Made by a program: the position numbers and the translations under genes. From Liolophura sinensis (Eukaryota; Mollusca; Polyplacophora; Chitonida; Chitonidae): a stretch of 64,000 nt of DNA. The stretch covers positions 33,536,810 to 33,600,809 of the forward strand of contig NC_088304.1 in assembly GCF_032854445.1 (NCBI RefSeq), in the 5' to 3' direction. Below the pieces are notes generated by a model. It did not search any database. It saw only the letters and a list, made by a program, of their open reading frames with translations, and had not been told where the DNA came from. Below, piece after piece: positions 11,765 to 22,041 of the stretch; position 1 is the first letter of the stretch, and each line of letters begins with the position of its first letter.

Positions 11765-11945
11765 ATTTTTTTTTAATATTTGATTGGTGTTTTACGCTGT
11801 ACTCAAGAATTTTTCACTTTTACAACAACGGCCCAAAATGGTGGGAGGAAAGCGGAAAGAGATTGGGAGGAACTCACCGCCATTGGAAGATCAGACAATG
11901 ATCGGTCCAGCTTTGAGGCCTCATGTATAACATCCCAAACATTGT
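11765..11945 (-). repeat. SINE-A, minus strand, diverged
   Basis: T-rich start, ATTTGATTGGTGTTTTACGC, ACTCAAGAATTTTTCACTTT and ATGGTGGGAGGAAAGCGG are the reverse complement of the SINE-A 3' half. The 5' half decays beyond recognition after about 11900. Confidence 0.75.
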
Positions 11946-12885
11946 GATATTATTAAATATTTGTTATAATACCAATGAATACCGCGTATAGCTTAAAAAA
12001 TTGGTTTGGTTTTTGTTAGTAAATATCTTTTCTGACATGAACGCTGGATAGATTACTGTGGGAAGGAACTAGTTTGTGGCCTTAACCCACAATATCTACA
12101 GACAGGGGATTGTTGTTGTAGTACTAGCCTCTCTTATAGAACTCATACATTATTGACATCTGTCTGACTATTTATGTCAAGCTGAATGTCAGCCATATTT
12201 AGTAGATGTGATTCGTGATACGATATGTTCTTTAGAAGGTAAATGTCAAGGGTTACCGTGAGAATTGAGTCTGCCGGCTGGTGATGGGGAATATCACTGC
12301 GTCACATGTGTACGAGCTGGCAAATGACAGATGGAATGATGAGAATCGAACTGGATCAATAGATGAAGTCATAGGTTCGAATCCAGCTGGGGCTAAATCG
12401 GCTTTAAGTGAGAAGGTACTTTTTAATCGCTCGCCGATATTTCTAACCATTTGTTCCTGAAGACGACATCTGCCGAACCGATGCAGTTTTAGGTACGAGA
12501 ACAGATCCCGCTCCCTCGATTGAGGCTTTTTGCTGGTAGGATTTGCCATTTGCTGTAGTTCTCCGCCCACATTCTCTGTTTGTAAACTCGAAAAGAAACC
12601 TTCAGAACAGCGTATAACAATGTGAAATCAAATAAGTTTATTTCCCTCTGTTATGACCTACAACTGGCATACTTCCATTTGCATTTATATAAACATTATT
12701 AATAAATTATAAACGCTGTTGTGAAATCATCCGACTATAAACGCTCATTAGGGGAGCGAGCTCAGTTTAAAACTCGATTTTATACTCGACTGCTTTTGTG
12801 GAACTTCATCTATAAAATAGAAAAGGTTTCGAGAAAGTAAAAAAGCGAAAAAAAACAAAACAAGAAAAACATTGTATTCTGTAAT
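11946..12885. other. Mostly featureless; possible tRNA-like fragment
   Basis: A perfect B-box-like GGTTCGAATCC sits at about 12373-12383 with no clear A box at the right distance, so it may be an old SINE head. The overlapping 105-codon minus frame is not convincing as protein. The rest is AT-rich. Confidence 0.45.
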
Positions 12886-13069
12886 CACTGGTCATATTTT
12901 GTTTGCTCTATCACCATGATCTGTACACATCCTTGTATGGAAGATATGGAACAGTGGAGAGTAAGATGCACCGGATGTTGTATCACAAACATGGATTCAC
13001 GAAATATCGCAATGGCTCACACATATCGAGATCTCCTGGTTCCTCCGGCGCATCAGCGCACTCTCCAAG
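12886..13069 (+). other. Weak exon candidate ending at a splice-donor-like site
   Basis: One plus frame is open here and ends at CTCCAAG followed by GTGAAG, a plausible splice donor (intron from 13070). The predicted peptide is Ser/His/Gly-rich near its end and matches nothing I know. A second plus frame (12916-13239, start in CACCATGAT context) and a minus frame are also open, so coding potential is ambiguous. No good acceptor lies just upstream, so if real it would be a first exon. No partner exon is identified. Confidence 0.12.
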
Positions 13070-13532
13070 GTGAAGGACTTCAAAACATAAACAACATGAA
13101 AACAAACAAACATGACAACAACACACAAGATATACACCATGTATTTGATACAAAGCTGTTGTCATTTGACAGGATAGTCCATATTCTTTTAAGTACCACG
13201 TTTTTATCATTTGTCATAATATTAAATGTCTGTCACTAATATAACATCGAATGATAAAAGTTAAGAACTACAAATGAAACGAGTGTGAGGATTATGGTTA
13301 TAGTTCCGAAAATAGCACTGCAAGGAGTATGAAGGTGTGTCCAAGAATTGCAGTTACAGAAAGTTGGGCATGAATAATATAACAGACAATTTGCGTCGAT
13401 AAGAAGTACTTAATTACAAATATGGCTGTTTCGAGATATTATGATAGGTGTACAAAAAATACAGACGACATATGAATCAGACTGAGATGAGCAATTCGAA
13501 GACCCGGTCCGGTGAATTTCTGTTCTAAAATG

Positions 13533-13948
13533 TCAAACTTCGGGACAGACCTTGCCAATTTTGGCTCTTACAAGTTCCCATAGATCGACGTCGCTGCAAT
13601 TTAGTTGAATATCGACGCCAGCAATGCCTTCTTCTTCATCACTGGGCAAGTTTGTTGATTTCTACCGGGAGAGTGACAAGTGCTTATTTTCGGTAGCTTC
13701 GATCGCGTCACTTTTTTCATCGAGTGTAACAAAAGCGAACATGGCCTCCTCGAAACTGCCATTTCCTGCAGGTTCTAGCTCCTGTTTTGACTTCTACCTC
13801 CGACCTGTCAAAGCCATTCATGTGAAAGCATTTCGACTAGCGAGAACTCTTCAGTTGTGGCGGTTAGAAAATGGTTCGCGTCAGAGCTCTCCGCTTTTTC
13901 TGACCTCTTCTTCGCCTTACACCAGCCTGTAACGTTCAATGGAGGCTT
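13533..13948 (-). pseudogene. Decayed coding-like block, minus strand
   Basis: On the minus strand a Glu/Asp/Lys-rich frame runs from an ATG at 13815-13817 to a TGA at 13533-13535 with two internal TAG codons (13794-13796 and 13662-13664). Both sit in the same context, GGTAGAA followed by A/G and TCAA. Just upstream, another minus frame (13808-13948) of 46 acidic and basic residues ends in TGA and overlaps the first out of register. The composition resembles real protein more than neighbouring frames do, and the pattern fits a gene or transposon ORF decayed by point mutation and frameshift. The plus strand is also open (13624-13932, Ser-rich), and the alternative is that this strand is the real one. 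Family not recognised. Confidence 0.2.
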
Positions 13949-13949
13949 T

Positions 13950-16380
13950 CAGAGCTTCACTTAAATTGTTTTAAACAACTGCTGTCGATGAAGGAAGTTG
14001 GTTTGAGAGCTCAGATAGAACGCTAAGTGAAAAAAACGGGCTTCCACGCAATCTGAGTGATAGCAAGTGTGTCCGAGTGGACCTGGGTTCTTTATATCAA
14101 CAACAACTATTGTCGGCTGATCCGAGCTCCAGCTCAAGAGCCAGATCCTTCTCAATAAAACGTTCAGTGAAAACCTCTTCAGGCTGCCTCCCGTGTTACT
14201 AACTTATTACACACACTTAGTCGTTTTCGCAGGTGCGTCTTCTGACACCTTCCGCCATGCGTCCCAACCTCTCAACCGTCTAACACGCCGTAATCGCAGA
14301 ACGGTAAACGCCTGTCAGCTAAATCGATAGCGGGTAAAATGCTTGCTGCTCGTCAACTTGAAATGGAAGGCTAACTAACAACGATATGCTAAAGGAAAGA
14401 AAAGTAGAAATGAGGTAATCGTCAGTGAAAAGAGCATTGGAACATGGATGAGAATTTTAGATTTTTGTTTTCGCTGAATTAAAAGCAGTCAAGCGTGGGT
14501 GAAAGTTTTTTCGGATACGGTTTCCAATGGTTCCTTTTTTAAGAAGATTACGCTCCTTTTTGTTTAAAGTCAAAATCTGAAATGTGACTTGAACGTTTTC
14601 CTGTGGACCATACAAGTTAACCTTGGAAACACTTAACAAGTGGTAAGAGAGGTATTCTAATAGTTGATACCCCACCCTGCCCCCGGCCACCCTAAACTGT
14701 GTACTTGTATTTCATGGAGGGCTTAGAGACTGACTCAAGTCCAAAATGGCTTTGTCGATTTGCTCCTGGTTGTAACACGAAGGTCACGACGATAGAAGAT
14801 GTCGAGCTGCACTACATACCGGTGGATCCTTACTTCACACAGATTCACAAAAACTTGCCGTCACGATAATACCAAAATATCCACATTGCATAAATGCCTA
14901 TTTTGTGGAGCTGAAGCTTACGGCAACATGCTCTTAAGGAAACAGTACTGAGTTCCACGAGTTTTGTTTACAACGGACATATTATCTGGTTATAATAATA
15001 TATAGATGTTTATAAATAACGCACCTACACATTTTCTCACGCGCGCTCCTCAGATAACTCCATGGAAATTTTTTAAACTAAGAAACTAAGAATGATAATC
15101 TGGGGCTACTGTTTATGCATTGTTATTTCGACCAGAGTCGGAAAATACATGTATTTTAATGTGTTTCATCCACTATGTGATTGGTTAATTGATTGATTAA
15201 TTTGGCGTTCAAGTCGCACGGTGTTTATAGTTAGGGGAAATCGAGGTGCTGGGAGCAAGTGCTCATCAAACTTCCCTACAATGAACACTCTAACCAAACC
15301 AGCGAGTTGTGCACCCAACCCTGCTACCTTATTGCTCATGGGAATAGAAAAATTAAATAAATGAACGTTACTGCAGTGAAAAGATTTGTTGTTCACCACG
15401 TGCAGCAGGAATTGGTACAATCCCTGGTGTATATCCTATGTACAACAACGTCATAGACGCGCACTTTTTGTTCTTCCTCGTCTGTTTGTTTTCATGCATG
15501 CCGAGATCCGAGATTCTTCTGGCAAACATCGAAGTGATAAGTATAGCATAGGCTATACGCTACAGTATGTATATATACATCAACCCTTTCCGGCAACGAC
15601 ATCGGTCTTATCGCTGAAACCTGATTTATTTTTAGCCTTTTTTTTCTATCTCGAACCCGTTTTATTTTGCGTGTCCCAGGAGGCTCGAATATCAAAATGT
15701 GGAAGTCACTAGCCCGGTGATATCCCGATGACGTCAGCGTGCGCCGGCATCCTAACAGCTGATAGCCTCAGCCTGTGCTAACGTAGCGGATCTTTAGTAT
15801 ATATAGCCGTGTGGCACGCAAATACGTCATGCATTTTCGTAAGGCATGACAGTGGAAACCTGCATATAGTTAAACACGTATGCAGTTATAACCTGTTTAC
15901 TGTGTGATATGGAGAATTTGTACGCAGACGGATATATTCTTGTGGGCTTAGGAAACAAGGCGTGTAAATAACATGCCAGAAAATGTGACGCTTTGGATAA
16001 TCATACCGAGGAAGCACCTCAGTGCCAAATATACAGCTTTTGTGCACTGGTGCTAGCATGTGATATCTTTGAAATTCATCGTTATACAGTCAAGTATAAC
16101 TTGCTTGCGGTATGAGCAACATTTCATACAATAAAGAAAGAGTTGCCTACTTGAAGTATTTTGACCGGTGAAAGTTCTAATCTGGTATCAGCTGCATTGC
16201 TGTTAAATTTCTCTGTAAAAGTTAATAAAAGAACTAAGAATAAACATATGCATTTACACCTGTTTCGAATCTTTATCTTGTGCACGTGTAAATTAGCACG
16301 AGCAAGTCATAACGTTTCACCAAACGTTAAAAAATAGACCTGATGTATCGAATGTTATATTTCATGTCACATTTAATGTT
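13950..16380. other. No gene seen; possible old SINE near 15.2 kb
   Basis: At 15180-15345 a TTAATTGATTGATTAATTTG block precedes a moderately GC-rich stretch and could be the tail end of a minus-strand SINE, but no second copy was found. Other frames are judged chance. Confidence 0.45.
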
Positions 16381-16384
16381 AAAC

Positions 16385-16620
16385 AGGCGCAGTTGGTGTA
16401 TATTGTCAGTACTGAGGCACTGGTTGGATAATACTGCCACACCGACGTTATATGTCAATGGTGCACTATATAAATTTCTGTACTTATATTTTGCATCCAG
16501 TTAAAACATGTCAGAGTTTTGCTTTTTTATCGTTAGAACTGAAAATTTCTTGCACTTTCTGGTAACTACACTGGTGTCAGATTGCAAGACTTCACTTCTT
16601 GCAAACACAGATAAAAAAAC
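16385..16620 (+). repeat. Dispersed repeat, copy 1
   Basis: GGCACTGGTTGGATAATACT, then CACTATATAAATTTCTG and AGAACTGAAAATTTCTTGCA, align in order with 24985-25200 (CACTCACTGGATAATACTGG, CACTATAAATTTTTGCACTG, AGAACTAAAAACTTTTTGCC). Two diverged copies, no coding content. Class unknown. Confidence 0.5.
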
Positions 16621-17151
16621 GGTGGAAGTGCAATAGGTTGAGTGTTTAATATGTTCTACAGCAAACTGTAAGCTGCATGTGTTAGAACAGTATATTACGG
16701 GATATTTTTTTGGAGCTGAAGTTGAAAAATTTACTCCATAAATATTAAGGAAAATCATTGCACTCGTGAAAGCTGAATCGAAACTGGCTACGCTCTCATC
16801 CTCAGCAAATACTGCCGTCATGCAGTGTTGGAATTTGCCGTATGTTTTCAAAGTGAATCTCTGTCCCGACAGTGAGCAGAGGCTTTTCCAGTTGTCATAT
16901 ATAATCCATATATCCCCTGCCCTAATCTCTTAACGCGCCGCCTGCCGTAACAGATGGGACGAGAGATTGAAACATTAATTTATCGCTTGTCCAATTTTAT
17001 AGCCTGCTTAACGCGTGAGATCCTGTACATGTGTTGTTGTAGTTAACGTTGTTGATGTCGTGCACAATATTTCAAAAGCCTATACAATAATTATGAAGGC
17101 ATTAAACCCACATTCCAAAGCGTGTCTTGCCCATAAAGCGGAATATCGCGA

Positions 17152-17206
17152 TCTGGGGAAGGGGTGGGGTGGGGGGTGAGGGAGGGGGGTGGAGAGTGGG
17201 AGGGAA
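17152..17206 (+). other. G-rich tract with G-quadruplex potential
   Basis: More than six runs of three to six G separated by short T/A/GA spacers on the plus strand (for example GGGGTGGGGTGGGGGGTGAG). This satisfies a simple four-run quadruplex pattern several times over. Confidence 0.7.
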
Positions 17207-17685
17207 TCGTGTGTCTGTAATCGCTACTGCACTTCTCACCAGATGCTCATGTTCTGTTTTAGCCATCAACTGCTCCTAGAAATAGATGTGATTACTGCAA
17301 ATATTTGTATTTCGGTGTCTACTTTGCCTCTTCTGTGTCCTGTTTTACAGCAGTGTATTATATCTCGTCTGATTATATTGTATGGCCATTAGTTTACTAA
17401 AGACAAAGCATGCAATTCTTAGTCGGATTACTTGGGATCAAATCTGATCCTGAAAATGTAAACAGGGGACGTGCTATTTTCACTGTGAGAAAAATCTGCA
17501 GGGTGGAACCGGTATAACTTTGCCTGAGAGCAAAGAAATATGAAATCGAAGGTTAAATCTGATATGTTGGCTCCAACACGATAAAGACTGTTCTAGGTTT
17601 TGAAAAATGCTGACAGGTCTTAAATTGCAACTGCTTACTTCGACAATGAATTTTCTACAAATGTCGATAATTGGCGGTTAGGGGT
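17207..17685. other. No gene seen
   Basis: AT-rich, with a 67-codon chance frame only. Confidence 0.55.
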
Positions 17686-17687
17686 TT

Positions 17688-17850
17688 ATTTATTTCGTTG
17701 GAGTTTTATGCCGTACTCTAGAATATTCCACTATTACAGTGGCGGCCAACATTACGGGGGGTGGGGGAGGAAACCGGACAGAGCCAAGAGGAAATTCACG
17801 ACCCTCTTCGGGTTGCTGGCAGGCATTTTCACTTATGACGAGATAGGAAG
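17688..17850 (-). repeat. SINE-A, minus strand
   Basis: TTTTATGCCGTACTC, AGAATATTCCACTATTACAG, GGCGGCCAACATTACGGGGG and GAGGAAACCGGACAGAGCC are the reverse complement of SINE-A from tail to body. The head is not recognisable. Confidence 0.85.
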
Positions 17851-17949
17851 ATTTCTGGGAAACTGTGCTGCGCTAGAACGCTACTCACCCAGCCATGGGA
17901 ACGCGGACTGTTAATTAGGAGCGGAGGGGGTAAAACTAGACTCTTCTGA

Positions 17950-18082
17950 GTTGATTGATTTATTTATTTATTTGATTCATGCTCAAGAATATTTCACTTA
18001 TTCGACGGCGGCCAGGTGGGAAGAAGCCGGACAGAGCCAGGTGAAAATACACGACCATCGGCAGGTTGCTGGAATCTCTGCG
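17950..18082 (-). repeat. SINE-A, minus strand, abutting the retroelement
   Basis: TGATTTATTTATTTATTTGA tail, GCTCAAGAATATTTCACTTA, CGACGGCGGCCAGGTGGGAA and GACCATCGGCAGGTTGCTGG. It ends about where PLR sequence begins (18083), so the Naiad-like copy may have inserted next to or into this SINE. Confidence 0.85.
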
Positions 18083-18240
18083 TATATAGATATTCATATA
18101 CCAGCCGTCAATCAATAAGGACGCTCTAGATAAATAATCGCAAGGCCAATTCCCAAAAACGACGTACAACACAAACACGAACTAAGAAAGTATATAAAGT
18201 ACGAAATTGGGAGGGAATCATGCAAACAGAGGCAGTCAAC
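18083..18240 (-). repeat. PLR repeat, orientation B
   Basis: ATTCATATACCAGCCGTCAA, ATAATCGCAAGGCCAATTCC and AAGTATATAAAGTACGAAAT are the reverse complement of PLR 3' motifs. It runs directly into endonuclease-like coding sequence at about 18240. Confidence 0.7.
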
Positions 18241-18241
18241 A

Positions 18242-18670
18242 TTGCCTCCAACTGTACTTGGTAGCATGCAAGAAATAATAGAACCGGTTTATCCATCAGC
18301 AAATGAGACAGATGTCGAATTTGAACGTAAAATCCGTGACCGTGAGCTTTTCTGGATGCTAGAGATTGGTTCAGTCTTCCTGTATGGGTTGAAAGATAAC
18401 GTTATGGGAATCGGCAATGTAACATCCAGCCAACCACATGACTCCATCATAACAAATTTATTCAAATACCATAAACGTAGACCTCGTAGTCATGGTAGGA
18501 GGAAGTTCAGTAGAAATCTGATTCACAAACACGTTACAGTTAGCTATTTAGTAGGGTTGTCGTATGACACCAGTAGCATGCATGCTCTACGCACAGTATT
18601 ATATGCACTGCCACTGAATTTGCTAAAACAGGTAGTTCAAGGCGTATCCAGTAACATACACGATTTTTAA
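18242..18670 (+). pseudogene. GIY-YIG endonuclease C-terminal part of the retroelement
   Basis: The frame contains RDRELFWMLEIGSVFLYGLK, close to the R-E-x-F-W-x-x-x-L/I-x-x-x-x-P-x-G-L-N pattern of GIY-YIG nucleases in N-terminal-endonuclease Penelope-like elements, with the expected Pro replaced by Leu and Asn by Lys. It is followed by GIGN and a basic KYHKRRPRSHGRRKF stretch that I read as part of the linker region. In the family this nuclease nicks the target DNA for insertion. The GIY and YIG motifs and the zinc-binding CCHH residues, which should lie upstream, are absent: the copy starts inside the domain at the PLR junction. It ends in TAA at 18668-18670 and the transcriptase continues in another frame, so a frameshift separates them. 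No independent start codon is implied. Confidence 0.65.
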
Positions 18671-19668
18671 TGTTCCACCTCACCTTGTACATCTGTGTCA
18701 AGTCATCGTATTTTCGATTGTATCGCCCTGTAACTACAATTGAAACTCACGATCGACTCTTTCTGAAGATAAAGTATTTAGACAGAGGCCTTGATTTAAT
18801 TAAAATACCACGCATCTTTAATGAACGTGATGTTCGTAGTGCTGTGCCTAATTATTTTAATATCCAAGAGTCCCCTTGCATATCCTATGAGTATACACAA
18901 CCTATCTCTTCCAAAATTTTCAGTTATTCCCAGGCCATCGATTTGACGACGTATACTTCTGGCGGCTATAACTGTGATTGCGTATTCCCAGTTTTTACCT
19001 ACAACAAATGTAAACATGTCCTGACTGGTAACCTTAATATTATTAAGAATCATGATCTAAGGAATCTCTTCTTGAGAGGTCCTAAGTATAGAGAAAAGAG
19101 AAATGTCAACATTAGATCTAACATAAAAAATATCATCTCAGCACTTGAGGAAAATGTTAAAAAATGGTCAAAACGGGAGAAAATGGATTCTTCGGTACTT
19201 AACGATTGGCTTGAGATTGTCAAAAAGAAGGTTAATTTAGTTACACACGGTATAGACATTGATGCTCTACCTAAAGTTAAACAGGTTCTGAAGGATCCCA
19301 CTGTGCAAGAAGCCCTCGATGACCTTCATAGTAAATTTGTCATCACTGTAGCAGACAAGGCTCCTAATAATGTCCTCTTTATTTGCAAGAATTATTATTA
19401 TCAAATTCTTGTTCAAGAGCTATGTACATCTACAACAACATCCACGTATTCTGCTACTACATGTACTCTGGAGGAACTATTTAACAAACACAAAACCATT
19501 CTTAAAGAAAGGCACCTAAATATACCTACCCGTCATACAGAAATACCACAACTTTACTGGATTGCTAAAATGCATAAATACAGGGCTCGATTTATTGCGG
19601 GTTCAAGAAGTTGTACCACCAAACTCTTTGTCATTGCTTTCATTGGATTTAAAGGAGACAACAGATAG
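18670..19668 (+). pseudogene. Reverse transcriptase, N-terminal half with CxC linker
   Basis: A 332-codon frame. Residues 101-104 (NCDC) give the CxC motif of the linker between endonuclease and transcriptase in Naiad-type elements. Residues 131-150 include LFLRGPKYREKRN, residues 225-240 include VADKAPNNVLFICK and residues 292-319 include IPQLYWIAKMHK and RFIAGSRSCTTKL, which I recognise as the finger-region motifs of this transcriptase family. The motif with the two catalytic aspartates (xDD) and the first palm aspartate are not present. Homology stops soon after SCTTKL and the frame ends at TAG (19666-19668), so the catalytic core was lost. In an intact element this enzyme copies the element RNA at the nicked target. 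Confidence 0.75.
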
Positions 19669-19906
19669 TCATGATTGTACATGTTATTTGGATCTATATC
19701 TGTACAAAGACGAACAAGGTCTCCTTTCACGCCGCCTTGACGACAAAAGGGATAATTTCAATGTTGATATTGTAAATTATCCTTATTTGGATAGCAATAT
19801 AGCAAAGGGTCCTGCATATGGCGTGCACATATCTCGCCTTATAGCATTTTTCAGATCTTGCGTAACCTGTGATGGCTTTAATCTGCGTGACAAGTTGTTA
19901 GTTTAA
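19640..19906 (+). pseudogene. Reverse transcriptase, C-terminal end
   Basis: In a different frame from the preceding half, residues around LKETTD, CYLDLYLYKDEQG, DDKRDNFNVDIVNYPYLDSN and GPAYGVHISRLIAFFRSC correspond to the C-terminal end of the same transcriptase family, where DKRDxFNxxIVNxPxLxSNI and PAYGVYISQLIRxxRxC are usual. Finger motifs and this C-terminal end are only tens of bases apart, whereas I would expect well over a hundred residues of palm and thumb between them. I infer an internal deletion close to 19630-19650. A TAA at 19904-19906 ends the frame early relative to what I remember of the family. Confidence 0.7.
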
Positions 19907-20133
19907 AAACTAGTTTGTAAAAACTAGCTTGTAGAGAGCTTTTATGCAGACCAGACTGTCATGTGTAACATGAGATCCTTACATATTAACGGGAAAGACG
20001 TAATCGTCCGTTACTTTTAAATCACAATCTGTTCGGTTAAGGTCTGTATCGCTCGTCATTTTCGAACTGTATCCAGTACCGCTTAACCTGAGGCTAGGGG
20101 CCGTACATTCAGCCATGCTCATTACATCTGCAT

Positions 20134-20540
20134 GTACCTTTATGAACAGTTGCAATCAAAGCGCGACTGGGATACCTTGTTTAATTGTTATTTAACCTGG
20201 AACTCATTCATGGACTACGAATTTGAACTTTGATATGGAATTCATGACTGGAATATCTGTTGTCTGCCTGGCATCATTGAAAACTGATGACCGCTTCTCT
20301 ATTGTATGTTATCGGCTTTATTTCCTCTTTGTGTAATTTCTGTCGGACATGACGCTTATATTCAGTGATGATGGAAAGACTCAAGGTATGTTCAAGGTGA
20401 CTGAGTGAAATCAGTATTCAAATTGTGTACCTTGCTAGAATATCAGTTGTCGATAACAAAATATGTATCTCAGTTGCGCGTTGATTGCAACTGTTCATAT
20501 ATGCAAAGTGACCATCTAATTCAATACGATGAATATTCAT
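20134..20540. repeat. PLR inverted pair at the retroelement 3' side
   Basis: Arm 20142-20174 (ATGAACAGTTGCAATCAAAG and GCGCGACTGGGATA) is nearly the reverse complement of arm 20465-20498 (TATCTCAGTTGCGCGTTGAT then TGCAACTGTTCAT). Between them lie TGACCGCTTCTCT in one orientation and TCAGTGATGATGGAAAGA in the other. It is a head-to-head pair of PLR fragments. Confidence 0.75.
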
Positions 20541-20776
20541 CCCACAGTCTGGGAAGATTTGGGTTGTCCTGCGTTGATCACGAAAGGAATCAGTGCAGGT
20601 GCTTGTTGGAACGTCAATGAATGAACGTCTGTGCTAAAACTAAAGTTCGTTTTCCTTGTATTAAGAACCTTGTATTAAGTATTAAGATATTAAACCCTGT
20701 AACAAAATATTTGTCTTCCTTACACGGGTTTGTTAATACGCTTAGTGTTTATTGACATACTTCTATAAATTCAATA

Positions 20777-21045
20777 GGGGCCTCCGTGGCTTAGTTGGTT
20801 AGCTCATTAGCGCAGCGTAATGACCCAGGAGCCGCTCATCAATGCCGTCGCTGTGAGTTTAAGTCCAGCTCATGCTGGCTTCCTCTCCGGCCGTACGTGG
20901 GAAGGTCTACCAGCAACCTGCGGATGGTCGTGGATTTCCCTGGATTCTGCCTGGTTTCCTCCTACCATAATGCTGGCCGCCGTCGTATAAGTGAAATATT
21001 CTTGAGTACAGCGTAAAACAGCAATCAAATAAATAAATAAATACA
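20777..21045 (+). repeat. SINE-A, full length
   Basis: The best SINE-A in the window. The tRNA-like head has an A box (TGGCTTAGTTGG, 20787-20798) and a B box (AGTTTAAGTCC, 20856-20866), which in a live element act as an internal RNA polymerase III promoter. The body has CCGGCCGTACGTGGGAAGGT, AACCTGCGGATGGTCGTG, CTACCATAATGCTGGCCGCC, the GTGAAATATTCTTGAGTA motif and an AAATAAATAAATA tail. Such a SINE would depend on a partner LINE; none is visible here. The head lacks the pairing needed for a working tRNA. Confidence 0.9.
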
Positions 21046-21769
21046 AACTGAAGAGAAGGATACTCTCAAGCTGTAAGAACCAACACACAAAGTTCACAGA
21101 AGCATCATAGCACACATGCGTGAAAAAGGACGCTATCAGTACAATTCCATACTTTTCTACAAAAACCACCAATAATATATTTTATTTAATATTTGATATT
21201 CAAGTTGAAGATGATGCAACGTCAACATGGTACCATATAAAGACATGTTTTAATGCAATTCAATGATGATAATCACTGATTAAGCATTATGTAGTGATGA
21301 TAATGAAGTGCTTTCAATGTTTACCTATTCTTGATAATGTTTTCTTGTGACCTCTGATATATATAGTGACACTTTCACTTTTCACTGGGTGCAGTCTGGA
21401 TTCCCTCAGATGTGGCTTGGTCAAGAAATTATGTCATTTTTATGCTATTTATAAATTCACACTGCGTTGAAGGTTTGCTTCTTGGTTAGATTTAAGTACC
21501 AACCATTTGTGTGACCAACCCTGGGAACGGCTGTTCCCTCCAAAGATATATAAAGAAATTCGGTTTAATAAAGGATGAGTAGATTTTTGGCAAGGAAACT
21601 GTGTGTTCGTCTTATTATGTTTTTGCTCCAGTACAAGTTCTGTCCAGCTACATAGTGAAGGAATATCCTATTTTCCTGGTACAAGAAAGAAGATTACATC
21701 GGGAACCGCTGCCGCCAAAAATAATTCGGATCCAAACTGGATAGTCTGTTGCTCATTCCTTCCTTTGAG
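21046..21769. other. No gene seen
   Basis: AT-rich with chance frames only. An AATAAA-containing stretch near 21566 has no associated gene. Confidence 0.5.
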
Positions 21770-21877
21770 ATGAGGTTTTGTGGGAAAACTGCTTACATGG
21801 TACACGCAGAGAGCAAGATGACAATGAGCAATGATCAAAAACTGATCGGTGCCCATGTCACCATCGGAAGAGGAAAG
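21770..21877 (+). other. Weak internal-exon candidate
   Basis: A 108-base stretch (36 codons, phase 0 at both ends) lies between an acceptor-like CATTCCTTCCTTTGAG (AG at 21768-21769) and a donor-like GGAAAG followed by GTAGGC (from 21878). The encoded peptide includes QKLIGAHVTIGRGK and no known domain. The frame stays open on both sides of the sites and the opposite strand is open too, so this may be chance. A MITE begins 33 bases downstream. Confidence 0.12.
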
Positions 21878-21910
21878 GTAGGCCTACATGATTACAACTC
21901 ACAGAAACCA

Positions 21911-22041
21911 TGGGCCGGTTTCATGAAGCTCACTTAGCTAAGTTTCTTCTTAACTACCATGACGATGTATGTTGTAGAGATACACAGTGCACTTAGCTTA
22001 GGGCAACTTAACATTAAGTATGCTTCATGAAACCGGTCCCA
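21911..22041. mobile_element. MITE with GGxCCGGTTTCATGAAGC-type ends
   Basis: The left end TGGGCCGGTTTCATGAAGC and the right end GCTTCATGAAACCGGTCCCA are inverted repeats with one internal mismatch, bounding about 131 bases. Sub-terminal CACTTAGCTAAG and CACTTAGCTTAG repeat within. No coding capacity. Elements with CCGGTTTCAT-type termini are common in marine invertebrate genomes. No target-site duplication is obvious. Confidence 0.75.

Larger units (their letters stand above)
18083..20545 (+). mobile_element. Naiad-type Penelope-like retroelement, degenerate
   Basis: The order is PLR sequence in orientation B (18083-18240), a GIY-YIG endonuclease C-terminal part, a linker with a CxC motif, a reverse-transcriptase N-terminal part, a reverse-transcriptase C-terminal end, an untranslated stretch, then PLR sequence first in orientation A and then B (20134-20540). 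Endonuclease placed before reverse transcriptase, with a CxC linker, is the arrangement described for the Naiad/Chlamys clade of Penelope-like elements, and inverted or tandem partial ends are typical of Penelope-like insertions. The copy is dead: the N-terminal part of the endonuclease and the catalytic palm of the transcriptase are missing and the frame changes at least twice. Classification is by recognised motifs and order, not by a database search. Confidence 0.7.

Noticed and set aside
20777-20866. Functional tRNA gene
   Set aside because: A and B boxes are present but tRNA stems do not pair and a SINE body with AAATA tail follows.
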